Source: an uncultured Prevotella sp.
GTDB taxonomy: Bacteria; Bacteroidota; Bacteroidia; Bacteroidales; Bacteroidaceae
Reading direction: 5' to 3'
Length of the DNA stretch: 37,930 bases
NCBI GenBank assembly: GCA_900554545.1
Contig: USHW01000017.1
Coordinates: forward strand, 1-37,930
Each line of letters begins with the position of its first letter. Position 1 is the first letter of the stretch. A program made the translations under genes and the position numbers. The notes below the pieces were generated by a model that was given only the letters and a program-made list of their open reading frames with translations, did not search any database and had not been told where the DNA came from. Below, piece after piece: positions 16,200-24,172 of this stretch.

Positions 16200-19100
16200 A
16201 TGCAAGTCATAAAGACAAGACATATCATCCCCTTTCTCGCACTGGCGGTGCTTGTTGCAGTAGTCGGGTGTTCTACACAGAAGAACACTCCGCAGAGCCG
16301 TTGGTGGCATTCATTTACCGCCCGGTATAATACCTATTATAATGGTACGGTGGCATACATCGACGGTTCGCTTGAAAAAGAAACCGGCAACAAGGACAAC
16401 TTTACCGAGATGCTGCCCCTGTACACCGTGGGCAACCCTGAAAGCCGCACACTCGGCGAGGCCAACTTCGACCGTGCCATAGAGAAATGCCAGAAGGCCA
16501 TCAAGCTGCACAGCATCAAGCGACGTCCCAAATGGACGAAAAGCAGGAAGAAAACGGAGAAAGACCTCGAGTGGCTTAACCGCAAAGAGTACAACCCTTT
16601 CTTGTGGAAAGCGTGGCTGCTGATGGGGCGCGCCCAGTTCATGAAAGGTTCGTTTGACGAAGCCGCGTCGACCTTCGCTTACATGAGCCGCCTTTACGCC
16701 ACCCAGCCGGCCATCTACGGCAGGGCGAGAGCATGGCTGGCGAAGTGCTACATCGAGCAAGACTGGATTTATGACGCCGAGGACGTCATGACGAAAATGC
16801 GCCGAGACTCAATCCACTGGCGGGCACGCAAGGAGTGGGACTACACCTACGCCGACTATTACATACACACCGGGCAGTATGCCGAGGCCATTCCCTACCT
16901 GCGCAAGGTAATCAAGCACGAGATGCGCCGCAAGCAGAAAGCTCGCGAGTGGTACTTGATGGGGCAGCTCGAAGCCGCACTCGGCCATGAGGAAAAAGCC
17001 TACAAAGCCTACAAAAGGGTGCTGAGGCTAAGCCCTCCGTATGAACTTGCCTTCAACGCACGCATCGCAATGACCGAAGTCATGGCAGGACGCAAGTCGG
17101 GAAAGATGATAAAGAAGCTGAAGCGCATGGCCCGGTCGGAAAACAACAAGGACTACCTGGACCAGGTTTATTACGCCATCGGAAACATATATCTTAACCA
17201 GAAAGATACCCTGAACGCCATTTCGGCTTACGAGCAGGGCAACATCAAGTCTACGCGCAACGGCATAGAAAAGGGCGTGCTGCTGCTGAAGCTCGGCGAC
17301 CTGTACTGGGAACGCGAGGACTATGACGACGCCCGGCGTTGTTATGGAGAAGCAATCGGCCTGCTTGACAAGGAGCGTGAGGATTACGAACAGCTGTCAG
17401 ACCGCTCCAAAGTGCTTGACGAGCTTGTGCCATACACCGACGCCGTACACCTGCAAGACTCACTGCAAGCCCTTGCCAAGATGCCGGAAGCCGAGCGGAA
17501 CGCTGCCATCGACCGCGTAATAGAAGCGCTGAAGGAGAAGGAAAAGGCCGAACGCGACGCCCAGGCGGAAGCCGAGGCGCAGCAGTATCTTGCCCAGCAG
17601 GGCGGCGCCGGCAACAATGCGGCGCAGAACGGGACGCAAACAGGCATGACGGACAGCAAGGGAACGTGGTATTTCTACAACCCCATGGCCGTAAGCCAGG
17701 GAAAAGCCACGTTCCAGAAGCTTTGGGGACGGCGCGAGAACGTTGACGACTGGCAGCGCGTAAACAAGACTGTCGTGGCGCAGACTCCGGCTTTCGAGGA
17801 GCTTACCGACGAACAACGCGACTCCATTGCGGCCGTAGAAGCCATGCAGGATTCCATCGAAAACGCCATGGACAGCGCCCACAACGACCCACACAAGCGC
17901 GAATACTACCTGAAACAGATACCTTTCACACCCGAACAAGTGGCTGAAAGCAATAAAATCATAGAAGACGGACTGTTCCATTCAGGCGTTATCTTCAAGG
18001 ACAAGCTCGACAATCTCACGTTGAGCGAGAAGAACCTGCGCCGCCTTTCCGACAATTATAAGGACTACGAGAACATGGACGAGGCTTATTACCACCTCTT
18101 CCTGCTGTACTCGCGGCGGCATGAGAAGAGTCAGGCCGACACATACCTTGCCCTGCTCAAGCGCGATTTCCCGGAAAGCGAGTGGACGGCGTTGCTGGCA
18201 GACCCGAATTATGAGGTCAACGCACGTTTCGGAGTACACATTGAAGACTCGCTTTACGCCGCAACGTACAACGCTTTCAAGGCCGACAGGTTTGACGAGG
18301 TGGCGGCCAACACGTCGTTGTCGGCGTCGCGTTTCCCACTCGGAGCCAACCGTGACAAGTTCATATTCATCGGCGGACTGAGCAAGCTCAACAGCGGCGA
18401 CAGTGAGGGATGCCTTGCCGACATGCAGGAACTCATCAGCAAATATCCCGAAAGCGACGTGGGCGAAATGGCCGGAATGATTATCAACGGTGTAAAAGCC
18501 GGACGCCCGCTGTATGGCGGAAAGTTCGACATAAGCGATGTGTGGGAACGCCGCACGATGGTGCTCAACGACAGCGACTCCATCGCGGCTCGCACGTTCG
18601 TTGCCGAACGCAACACGCCATTCTCATTCCTTCTCGTGTACCAGCCCGACTCCGTTGACGGCAACAAGCTGCTTTTCGAGCTTGCAAGGTTCAACTTCAC
18701 CAACTTCATAGTAAGGAAATTCGACATCGCATTGGACGAGCAGGGCGGCCTGCACCGCATGATAATAAACGGCTTTATGAGCTATGACGAGGCGCTTCAG
18801 TACGCCCGCCAGCTTTACGGCAGCGCAAACATTGCCCGGCTGACGAAAAAGGCGCGTGCAATCATAATCAGCGACACTAACCTGGAACTGCTCGGCACGC
18901 AATACAGTTACAATGATTACGACAAGTTCTACGAGCAACACTTCGTTCCATTGAAGGTAAGCACGGTGCGCCTGCTCACCGAGCCGGCTACCATAGAGTA
19001 TGAGCCGGGCGACGAGATTGGCTCTGACGGTGGCGACGGACTATATAACGGAGGCGTAATCGAGGGCGGACTGTTCATTGAAGACGAACCGGCAGCACCG

Positions 19101-19718
19101 CAGCAGAACACCGGTACCACATTAATAATGGACGAAGAGGAGAACAACCAGCCGACGGACAACACCGGGGCAGGCACCATAGTGATACCTGAAACCGACG
19201 AGCCAGCAACGCCGCAGGTTGACGGCGGCACAACCATCATACCCGACACGCCGCAAGAACAGGCAGAGCCTGCCGGTCAACAGCCTGCCGCAGGTACGAT
19301 AATCATACCCGACACGCAGGACAACGCTCCGCTGGAAGAACCGCAAGGCACCGGCAACACCTTCACAATAGAGGACGAGCCGGAAGTGCAGCAGCCTGCG
19401 ACGGAAGTGCCTGAAACACAGGGCGGTATGGTAATCCCTATAGAACCGGAAACCGCTCCGCAAACAACGCCCGTGCAAAAGACGGCAAACGAGCCTGCAA
19501 AAGACGGCAAAACGCAGGCCGAAAAGCCGTCAATTGAAAGCCAAAAGACGGCCTCTGGCAATACGGAAACTGACGACGTGCCGGACGACGGACTTATAAT
19601 CGAGTTCAACGACGGCTTCGGCGGCAATGAAGACGCAGGCAACAACACTCAGAAAGAGGACAACCGCCAAGACGGTTTCGACCTTGAAGACGAGTATTAT
19701 GAACTTGACGGGTTTTAA
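16200..19718 (+). CDS. porW: Type IX secretion TPR lipoprotein PorW/SprE
   Basis: A 1172-residue outer-membrane lipoprotein. The signal ends in a lipobox with Cys 24 (VAVVGCSTQ). Next come RWWHSFTARYNTYYNGTVAYIDG, a typical PorW/SprE opening, and a long TPR region (about residues 100-400: KAWLLMGRAQFMKGSFDEA, QYAEAIPYLRKVIKH, KAYKAYKRVLRLSP). A second helical and repeat region extends to about 950. PorW links the periplasmic and outer-membrane parts of the type IX secretion system used for export of surface enzymes. Residues ~960-1172 form a low-complexity tail rich in E, P, Q and T with degenerate GTIIIPDT repeats, and it contains an embedded copy of the 83-bp element. The gene is followed by porX, which supports the call. 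Confidence 0.88.
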   Translation: MQVIKTRHIIPFLALAVLVAVVGCSTQKNTPQSRWWHSFTARYNTYYNGTVAYIDGSLEKETGNKDNFTEMLPLYTVGNPESRTLGEANFDRAIEKCQKAIKLHSIKRRPKWTKSRKKTEKDLEWLNRKEYNPFLWKAWLLMGRAQFMKGSFDEAASTFAYMSRLYATQPAIYGRARAWLAKCYIEQDWIYDAEDVMTKMRRDSIHWRARKEWDYTYADYYIHTGQYAEAIPYLRKVIKHEMRRKQKAREWYLMGQLEAALGHEEKAYKAYKRVLRLSPPYELAFNARIAMTEVMAGRKSGKMIKKLKRMARSENNKDYLDQVYYAIGNIYLNQKDTLNAISAYEQGNIKSTRNGIEKGVLLLKLGDLYWEREDYDDARRCYGEAIGLLDKEREDYEQLSDRSKVLDELVPYTDAVHLQDSLQALAKMPEAERNAAIDRVIEALKEKEKAERDAQAEAEAQQYLAQQGGAGNNAAQNGTQTGMTDSKGTWYFYNPMAVSQGKATFQKLWGRRENVDDWQRVNKTVVAQTPAFEELTDEQRDSIAAVEAMQDSIENAMDSAHNDPHKREYYLKQIPFTPEQVAESNKIIEDGLFHSGVIFKDKLDNLTLSEKNLRRLSDNYKDYENMDEAYYHLFLLYSRRHEKSQADTYLALLKRDFPESEWTALLADPNYEVNARFGVHIEDSLYAATYNAFKADRFDEVAANTSLSASRFPLGANRDKFIFIGGLSKLNSGDSEGCLADMQELISKYPESDVGEMAGMIINGVKAGRPLYGGKFDISDVWERRTMVLNDSDSIAARTFVAERNTPFSFLLVYQPDSVDGNKLLFELARFNFTNFIVRKFDIALDEQGGLHRMIINGFMSYDEALQYARQLYGSANIARLTKKARAIIISDTNLELLGTQYSYNDYDKFYEQHFVPLKVSTVRLLTEPATIEYEPGDEIGSDGGDGLYNGGVIEGGLFIEDEPAAPQQNTGTTLIMDEEENNQPTDNTGAGTIVIPETDEPATPQVDGGTTIIPDTPQEQAEPAGQQPAAGTIIIPDTQDNAPLEEPQGTGNTFTIEDEPEVQQPATEVPETQGGMVIPIEPETAPQTTPVQKTANEPAKDGKTQAEKPSIESQKTASGNTETDDVPDDGLIIEFNDGFGGNEDAGNNTQKEDNRQDGFDLEDEYYELDGF
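19475..19557. repeat. 83-bp four-core element inside the porW coding sequence
   Basis: Cores at 19475, 19497, 19519 and 19541 keep the exact 22-nt period and 5-nt spacers of the intergenic copies (for example gcaaaagacggcaaaac and ccaaaagacggcctctg). It codes for the QKTANEPAKDGKTQAEKPS-type part of the tail in frame. The cores are degenerate at their 3' ends, where CTTTT is replaced by CAAAA/C, CAATT or CCTCT, perhaps by selection on the protein. Confidence 0.72.
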
Positions 19719-19720
19719 TA

Positions 19721-19824
19721 TAGTTACGAGGAACAAGCAGACGAGTTACGAGGGACAAGCAGACGAGTTACAAGGGACAAACAGACAAGGCTAATCCACT
19801 TGTCAACTTGTATCTCGTCACTTG
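19721..19824. repeat. Repeat-armed inverted element between porW and porX
   Basis: Three 22-nt direct repeats (19721-19742, 19743-19764 and 19765-19786; unit gagttacgagggacaagcag plus ac) form the left side. The right arm at 19799-19824 is roughly complementary (its complement reads caagtgacgagatacaag). The element takes up nearly the whole gap between the porW stop (19718) and the porX start (19843). A related element lies at 21484-21562. Confidence 0.8.
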
Positions 19825-19842
19825 CCGACTAAATAAACGACA

Positions 19843-21477
19843 ATGAGCAACGGATTACTTCTATGGGCCGACGACGAGATGGAACTGCTCCGTGCCCACA
19901 TACTTTTCCTTGAGAAAAAAGGCTATGACGTGGTGACTGTGACCAACGGCACCGACGCCGTTGACATGTGCCGGCAGCGCACGTTCGACCTTGTGCTGCT
20001 CGACGAGATGATGCCCGGTCTGAGCGGTCTTGAGACATTGCAGCAAATCAAGGAAATATCGCCGGCCACGCCGGTCGTCATGGTGACGAAGAGCGAGGAA
20101 GAGAACATCATGGACCAGGCAATAGGCTCTAAGATAGCCGACTACCTTATCAAGCCCGTAAATCCCAACCAGATACTCCTTTCGCTGAAAAAGAACATCC
20201 ATCGGAAGGAAATCGTCACCGAGGTTACACAGAGCGGATACCGCCAGAGCTTCCAGGACATAGCCATGCAGATAGACGCCTGCAAGACCATCGACGACTG
20301 GAAGGAAGTGTACCGCCGCCTCGTTCACTGGGAACTGGAGCTTAGTTCTGCCGACAGCAGCATGGCCGAAATGCTCAAGATGCAGAAAGAAGAGGCCGAC
20401 AACGGCTTCGCCAAATACATCAAGGCTCATTACATGGACTGGATGGACGACATAAGCACTGCACATTCGGCGGCGCCAGGAGCGGCAAGCGGCCTGCGCG
20501 CGGCTCACGGCGGCAGGTCGGCCGCCGGGCAAGAGGCGGAGAAACGCCCCATGATGAGCGTCGATGTGTTCAAGAGCAAGGTGTTTCCGCTGCTCGACGA
20601 GGGCGAAAAGGTGTTCCTCATCGTAATAGACAACTTCCGTCTCGACCAGTGGCGCGTGCTGGCAGAGGAAATCGGCGACATGTTCGACATTGACGAACAG
20701 ACATACGTCAGCATACTTCCCACGGCCACGCAATACGCCCGCAACGCCATCTTCAGCGGCCTGATGCCGGTCGAAATAGCGTCGATGTTCCCCGAACTGT
20801 GGGTTGACGAGGACGAAGAAGAGGGCAAGAACCTCAATGAAGGGCCGCTAATCAGGACGCAGCTTGAGCGTTTCCGCCGCCGGGACACATTCTCTTACCA
20901 CAAAATCAACGACTCCGCAGGGGCTGAAAAGTTCTTGCAGAAGTTCAACTCGCTGTCGAACAACGACCTTAACGTGCTCGTAATCAACTTCATTGACATG
21001 CTGAGCCATGCCAGAACGGAGTCGAAGATGGTGCGCGAGCTGGCCGGTGACGAGGCAGCCTACCGCAGCATAACGCTCAGCTGGTTCCGCCATTCGGTGC
21101 TGTCTGAGCTTTTCCGCCTGCTCGCACAAGGCGGATATACGGTGCTTCTGACGACCGACCACGGCAGCATACGCGCCTCGAAGCCCGTCAAGATAATAGG
21201 CGACCGCAACACGAACACCAACCTGCGCTACAAGCTCGGCAAGAACCTGAACTATAACCCGAAAGAAGTGTTTGCCATAAAGGAGCCGCGCCGCGCCATG
21301 CTTCCGGCTCCGAACATCAGCACTTCATACGTGTTTGCCACGGGCGACGCTTTCTTCGCATATCCCAACAACTACAACTATTACGTTTCTTACTACAAGG
21401 ACACCTTCCAGCACGGCGGCATTTCGATGGAGGAAATGCTCGTTCCGCTCGTCACGATGAGGGCGAGGAAAAGGTGA
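19843..21477 (+). CDS. porX: Type IX secretion response regulator PorX (receiver plus PglZ domain)
   Basis: A 544-residue protein with an N-terminal receiver domain (acidic pair Asp10-Asp11, phospho-acceptor Asp54 in LLDEMMPG, Lys in YLIKPVNP), a helical middle and a C-terminal PglZ/alkaline-phosphatase-like domain (VFLIVIDNFRLDQW near residue 265, TTDHGSI near 435). PorX partners with the PorY kinase and controls type IX secretion genes and function. In studied species the PglZ domain acts as a zinc-dependent phosphodiesterase. An Ala/Gly/Arg-rich stretch (about residues 207-236: SAAPGAASGLRAAHGGRSAA) looks like a flexible linker. porW lies directly upstream and tsaE downstream, both separated by related repeat elements. 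Confidence 0.93.
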   Translation: MSNGLLLWADDEMELLRAHILFLEKKGYDVVTVTNGTDAVDMCRQRTFDLVLLDEMMPGLSGLETLQQIKEISPATPVVMVTKSEEENIMDQAIGSKIADYLIKPVNPNQILLSLKKNIHRKEIVTEVTQSGYRQSFQDIAMQIDACKTIDDWKEVYRRLVHWELELSSADSSMAEMLKMQKEEADNGFAKYIKAHYMDWMDDISTAHSAAPGAASGLRAAHGGRSAAGQEAEKRPMMSVDVFKSKVFPLLDEGEKVFLIVIDNFRLDQWRVLAEEIGDMFDIDEQTYVSILPTATQYARNAIFSGLMPVEIASMFPELWVDEDEEEGKNLNEGPLIRTQLERFRRRDTFSYHKINDSAGAEKFLQKFNSLSNNDLNVLVINFIDMLSHARTESKMVRELAGDEAAYRSITLSWFRHSVLSELFRLLAQGGYTVLLTTDHGSIRASKPVKIIGDRNTNTNLRYKLGKNLNYNPKEVFAIKEPRRAMLPAPNISTSYVFATGDAFFAYPNNYNYYVSYYKDTFQHGGISMEEMLVPLVTMRARKR

Positions 21478-21483
21478 GTTTAA

Positions 21484-21562
21484 GCAGACAAGCAAACAAG
21501 TGACGAGCAGACAAGGAGCAAGTCAAACCATCTTGTCAACTCGTATCTTGTTACTCGTGAAC
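21484..21562. repeat. Repeat-armed inverted element between porX and tsaE
   Basis: The left side (21484-21525) is made of gacaagca/gacgagcag units. The right arm (21532-21562) contains cttgtcaactcgtatcttg, which closely matches the right arm of the porW-porX element. Pairing of left and right is imperfect. It starts 7 nt after the porX stop and ends 14 nt before tsaE. A single-sided relic of the same text lies at 22013-22043, after tsaE. Confidence 0.72.
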
Positions 21563-21576
21563 TAAAAATATTAAAT

Positions 21577-21990
21577 ATGGAAATAAAAATCAGCAATCTT
21601 GACAACATCAACGAGGCCGCGCGCCAGTTTGTCGACGGCATGGGCGAGGCCCGCGTGTTTGCCTTTTACGGCAAAATGGGCGCAGGCAAGACCACGTTCA
21701 TCAAGGCCGTGTGCGAGCAGTTGGGCGTTGACGACGTTATAACGTCGCCCACTTTCGCCATCGTCAACGAGTACACGTCAGCCACGTCGGGCGATGTAAT
21801 CTACCACTTCGACTTCTACCGCATCAAGAAACTTGACGAAGTGTACGATATGGGTTACGAGGAATACTTTTACGGGGGCGGCATCTGCTTCATAGAGTGG
21901 CCCGAACTGATAGAAAACCTGCTGCCCGAAGACGCCGTGAAAGTTACTATCGAAGAAGCGGCCGACGGCACACGCACCGTCAGATTCTGA
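21577..21990 (+). CDS. tsaE: tRNA threonylcarbamoyladenosine biosynthesis ATPase TsaE
   Basis: A 137-residue P-loop ATPase that works with TsaB and TsaD to place threonylcarbamoyl on A37 of tRNAs reading ANN codons. Walker A GKMGAGKTT is at residues 32-40, followed by ITSPTFAIVNEY, the family HFDFYRI motif and FIEWPELIENLLPED. The size is normal. It follows porX with an 84-nt repeat-filled gap after the flanking bases, and it converges on the DUF1848 gene. Confidence 0.95.
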   Translation: MEIKISNLDNINEAARQFVDGMGEARVFAFYGKMGAGKTTFIKAVCEQLGVDDVITSPTFAIVNEYTSATSGDVIYHFDFYRIKKLDEVYDMGYEEYFYGGGICFIEWPELIENLLPEDAVKVTIEEAADGTRTVRF

Positions 21991-22089
21991 CAACAGACGG
22001 GGTATTAGCCGGCAACTTGACAAGCTGCAAGCAGACAAGTAAGTTCGCGTTGCTTATAAATAGCCGTGCAGCCCACACCATTATAAACG

Positions 22090-22172
22090 GAGAAATGCCG
22101 TCTTTTGATTTGCAAAAGACGGCGGACTGCAACGCAAAAGGGCGTCTTTCTTCATGTGAAAGACGCCCTTTT
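22090..22172. repeat. 83-bp four-core element, copy 5 (tsaE/DUF1848 junction)
   Basis: Cores lie at 22090, 22112, 22134 and 22156 with the 22-nt period. Cores 3 and 4 pair perfectly over 15 bp (aaaagggcgtctttc with gaaagacgccctttt). It sits between convergent genes, where a bidirectional terminator would be expected. Confidence 0.88.
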
Positions 22173-22217
22173 ACAAAACATCGGCTGCCAACATGTTGCA
22201 AATGTGGCAAAGAAGCA

Positions 22218-23321
22218 TCACAAGCCCACAATGCTTTCACCTTCATCACTGCGTTTAGAAAGGTTTTCCATGACGCATTTGCGGCTCGTATTGGCGTAGC
22301 AGTAAACGCACAGGTGGCCGCAAGTGTTGTACATCCCGATATCCTTCGCCACCATGCAGCCGCACAGTTTGCGCTGCCCCTTGTCCTTCATCGCCTCCGG
22401 GCCAAGCCCCTGCGACGCGTCGGCAACGTCGAGCCAGTTGCCCTTGTCGGGCAAACGGCCGTGGTTCAGGTAAAACACCAAATCCTTGTCGGCGGCAAAC
22501 ACGCGCTTCATCAGTTCGCCGTCGATGCAGCGGTTATGCTCCACGCCATACCCCGAGAGGTCTGCCGCCTCGGCACACGTGGCCAAGGTGACATTCCATC
22601 CGTCGCGCTCACGCCAACAGTCGCGCAACTGCGCCAGCCCCTCTACGAACCGGTTTACCTGCACATAGTCAGGTTCGGCGCAGGCGATATTGTCTTTCGT
22701 GAACAGGCTTGTCTCCCTAATCAAATTGTTCTGCACCTTTTTATAAGCGTTCACATCGACAAAGCTGAACACAAGTTTCTCCGTGCAGCCCTTCAGTTGC
22801 TCCCCGATGCGCCGCACGCGGTCGAGCATCACCCCGGGCGGAGTGACGTTTGTGAACATCACGGGGTCAAAACGCCACACCACGCGCTCCTTACCAATCA
22901 TCCCGGCGAACCGCCTGAACGTGCCGATGCGCCGCTCAAGGGGCGGCACATTCGGCTCGAACCCTTCGCGCTCGTAGTCGTTAAGCGTGAACTGGAAGTA
23001 ATAATGCAGTCCTCGCTCATCAAGTTCCTTCAAGTATGGGATAATCGGTTCCGGGTTCTTCGTCCAGAACACCACAGCCTTCACGTTCTTGAACGACACG
23101 TACATCTTCTGCCTGTTGAACGGGTTATACCACGCCACATACCCACGCCGCAGCCGCCCGACAAACCACCGGGCGTAAAACGCCGGTATGTCCGTTGACC
23201 TGCTGGCCGATATTATGACCGGAGCCTGCGCCTCGACACGCTCGCCCGAGTCGGTGGTTATTGTTATTTTTCCTGCCATCCGATGCCGCATTGTCCTGCC
23301 ACCCATGTTCTCTTCCTTCAT
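22218..23321 (-). CDS. DUF1848 protein with radical-SAM-like C-terminal cysteine cluster
   Basis: A 367-residue protein of the DUF1848 family. The domain begins at PVIISASRSTDIPAFY (about residue 30) and carries WTKNPEPIIPYL, YYFQFTLNDYE and VWRFDPVMF, typical of a TIM-barrel radical-SAM relative. The C-terminus has LCGCMVAKDIGMYNTCGHLC plus VYCYAN, a cluster of cysteines that probably binds an iron-sulfur centre, in place of the usual N-terminal CxxxCxxC motif. The substrate is unknown. The start is uncertain: ATGs at 23321, 23306, 23291 and 23279 (MAGKITIT) are all in frame, and the region before DUF1848 is weakly conserved in character. Confidence 0.85.
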   Translation of the reverse strand: MKEENMGGRTMRHRMAGKITITTDSGERVEAQAPVIISASRSTDIPAFYARWFVGRLRRGYVAWYNPFNRQKMYVSFKNVKAVVFWTKNPEPIIPYLKELDERGLHYYFQFTLNDYEREGFEPNVPPLERRIGTFRRFAGMIGKERVVWRFDPVMFTNVTPPGVMLDRVRRIGEQLKGCTEKLVFSFVDVNAYKKVQNNLIRETSLFTKDNIACAEPDYVQVNRFVEGLAQLRDCWRERDGWNVTLATCAEAADLSGYGVEHNRCIDGELMKRVFAADKDLVFYLNHGRLPDKGNWLDVADASQGLGPEAMKDKGQRKLCGCMVAKDIGMYNTCGHLCVYCYANTSRKCVMENLSKRSDEGESIVGL

Positions 23322-23455
23322 TTTCTACATGAACATGAGCCGTACAAAGTTAATACAACCACTTAAAACAATGAAATAAATCACGTATTTATATATAAAA
23401 AAACACATCGATTCTGATAAAGAAGCGCCTTGAAAAGTACCGCCTTCGGGCACAA

Positions 23456-23472
23456 TGTACGATAATCGTACA
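23456..23472. promoter_or_regulatory. 17-nt perfect palindrome, operator-like
   Basis: tgtacgat-a-atcgtaca is an exact inverted repeat with 8-nt arms around one base. It lies about 135 nt upstream of the DUF1848 start, in otherwise empty DNA. Its size and symmetry suit a dimeric repressor site, but no regulator is identified. Confidence 0.4.
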
Positions 23473-23671
23473 GGCATTCTAACCATACAGCCTCCACAAA
23501 AAGTTTTCTTTAACGCGGTGCGTTTGACGCTCCGGGAAGGCTGGTGGCGGACACAGTACGGAGGCCGTACCGAAAAAAGGGCGTTATTAAGCGTCTAACG
23601 CAAGTATCTGATATACTGACCGTTGCGACAGACGACGGTAAAAAAAGGGATGACATGCCGCAGTCTGTGAT

Positions 23672-23754
23672 GCAATAGACCGTGTTTTGCAGTGCAAAAG
23701 GTGGCCTTTTACAGTGCGGAAGGCCATGTTTTGAGGATGAAAAGTCGGCTTTCA
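23672..23754. repeat. 83-bp four-core element, copy 6
   Basis: Cores lie at 23672, 23694, 23716 and 23738 with the 22-nt period. Core 2 is gcaaaaggtggcctttt; the others are more degenerate. It is the only copy well away (about 350 nt) from both flanking genes. Confidence 0.83.
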
Positions 23755-24010
23755 AGGGTGGAGTTTACGGCTGTTCACGCGCGAATGTGCTGCTTTTTAC
23801 AATACAGAAAAGGCGTTCGCAGGTTGCGGAAAGCCGGAAGCCGTGCTGCCGGATGCTGTTTTGCGCAAAGCGTTTGTAATGATTTCTTACTGCCGCACTG
23901 TTGACTTCGTCTGCCAAGTTTTCTCTTTTGCATCTATCGCGACAGCGAAAAAAACGGCGGAAAAATTTGGTTATGTGAGGATTTAGACCCACCTTTGCGC
24001 CCGATTTGAG

Positions 24011-24161
24011 TTAAAGGCGAAAAGGCAAAAAGTGAAAAGGTAAAAAAGTAAAAAGGTAAAAAAGTGAAAGAATGAAAGTGGAAAAAGTGAAAACCAAGGA
24101 ATGAGCTTGCCGGAATGCGCAGCTTTTTCACCTTCTCACCTTTTCACCTTCTCACTTTTAA
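24011..24161. repeat. Purine-tract inverted element before the MATE gene
   Basis: The left side (about 24028-24095) is built from aaaagtgaaaagg/taaaaaagt units. The right arm (about 24126-24159) is built from ttttcaccttctcacc units. The best 34-nt alignment of left arm to right-arm complement differs only by scattered A/G changes. The loop is about 30 nt or more. It ends 12 nt before the MATE start. Confidence 0.78.
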
Positions 24162-24172
24162 AAGTAGTAGTT

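Larger units (their letters stand above)
23322..24010. other. Gene-poor intergenic region between the divergent DUF1848 and MATE genes
   Basis: No supportable gene. Short open frames here run through repeat sequence and have no family features. It contains a 17-nt palindrome (23456-23472), an 83-bp element (23672-23754) and a TTTG-like box near 23990 (acccacctttgcgcc) that might be part of a weak promoter for the MATE gene. Confidence 0.6.

Noticed and set aside
21897..23198. 433-codon plus-strand open frame
   Set aside because: It is antisense to the DUF1848 gene, runs through an 83-bp repeat and has no family motifs; it is an artefact of G+C-rich codon use.
23682..23904. Two short overlapping plus-strand frames
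   Set aside because: They lie on an 83-bp repeat, lack recognisable features and are not near a promoter.
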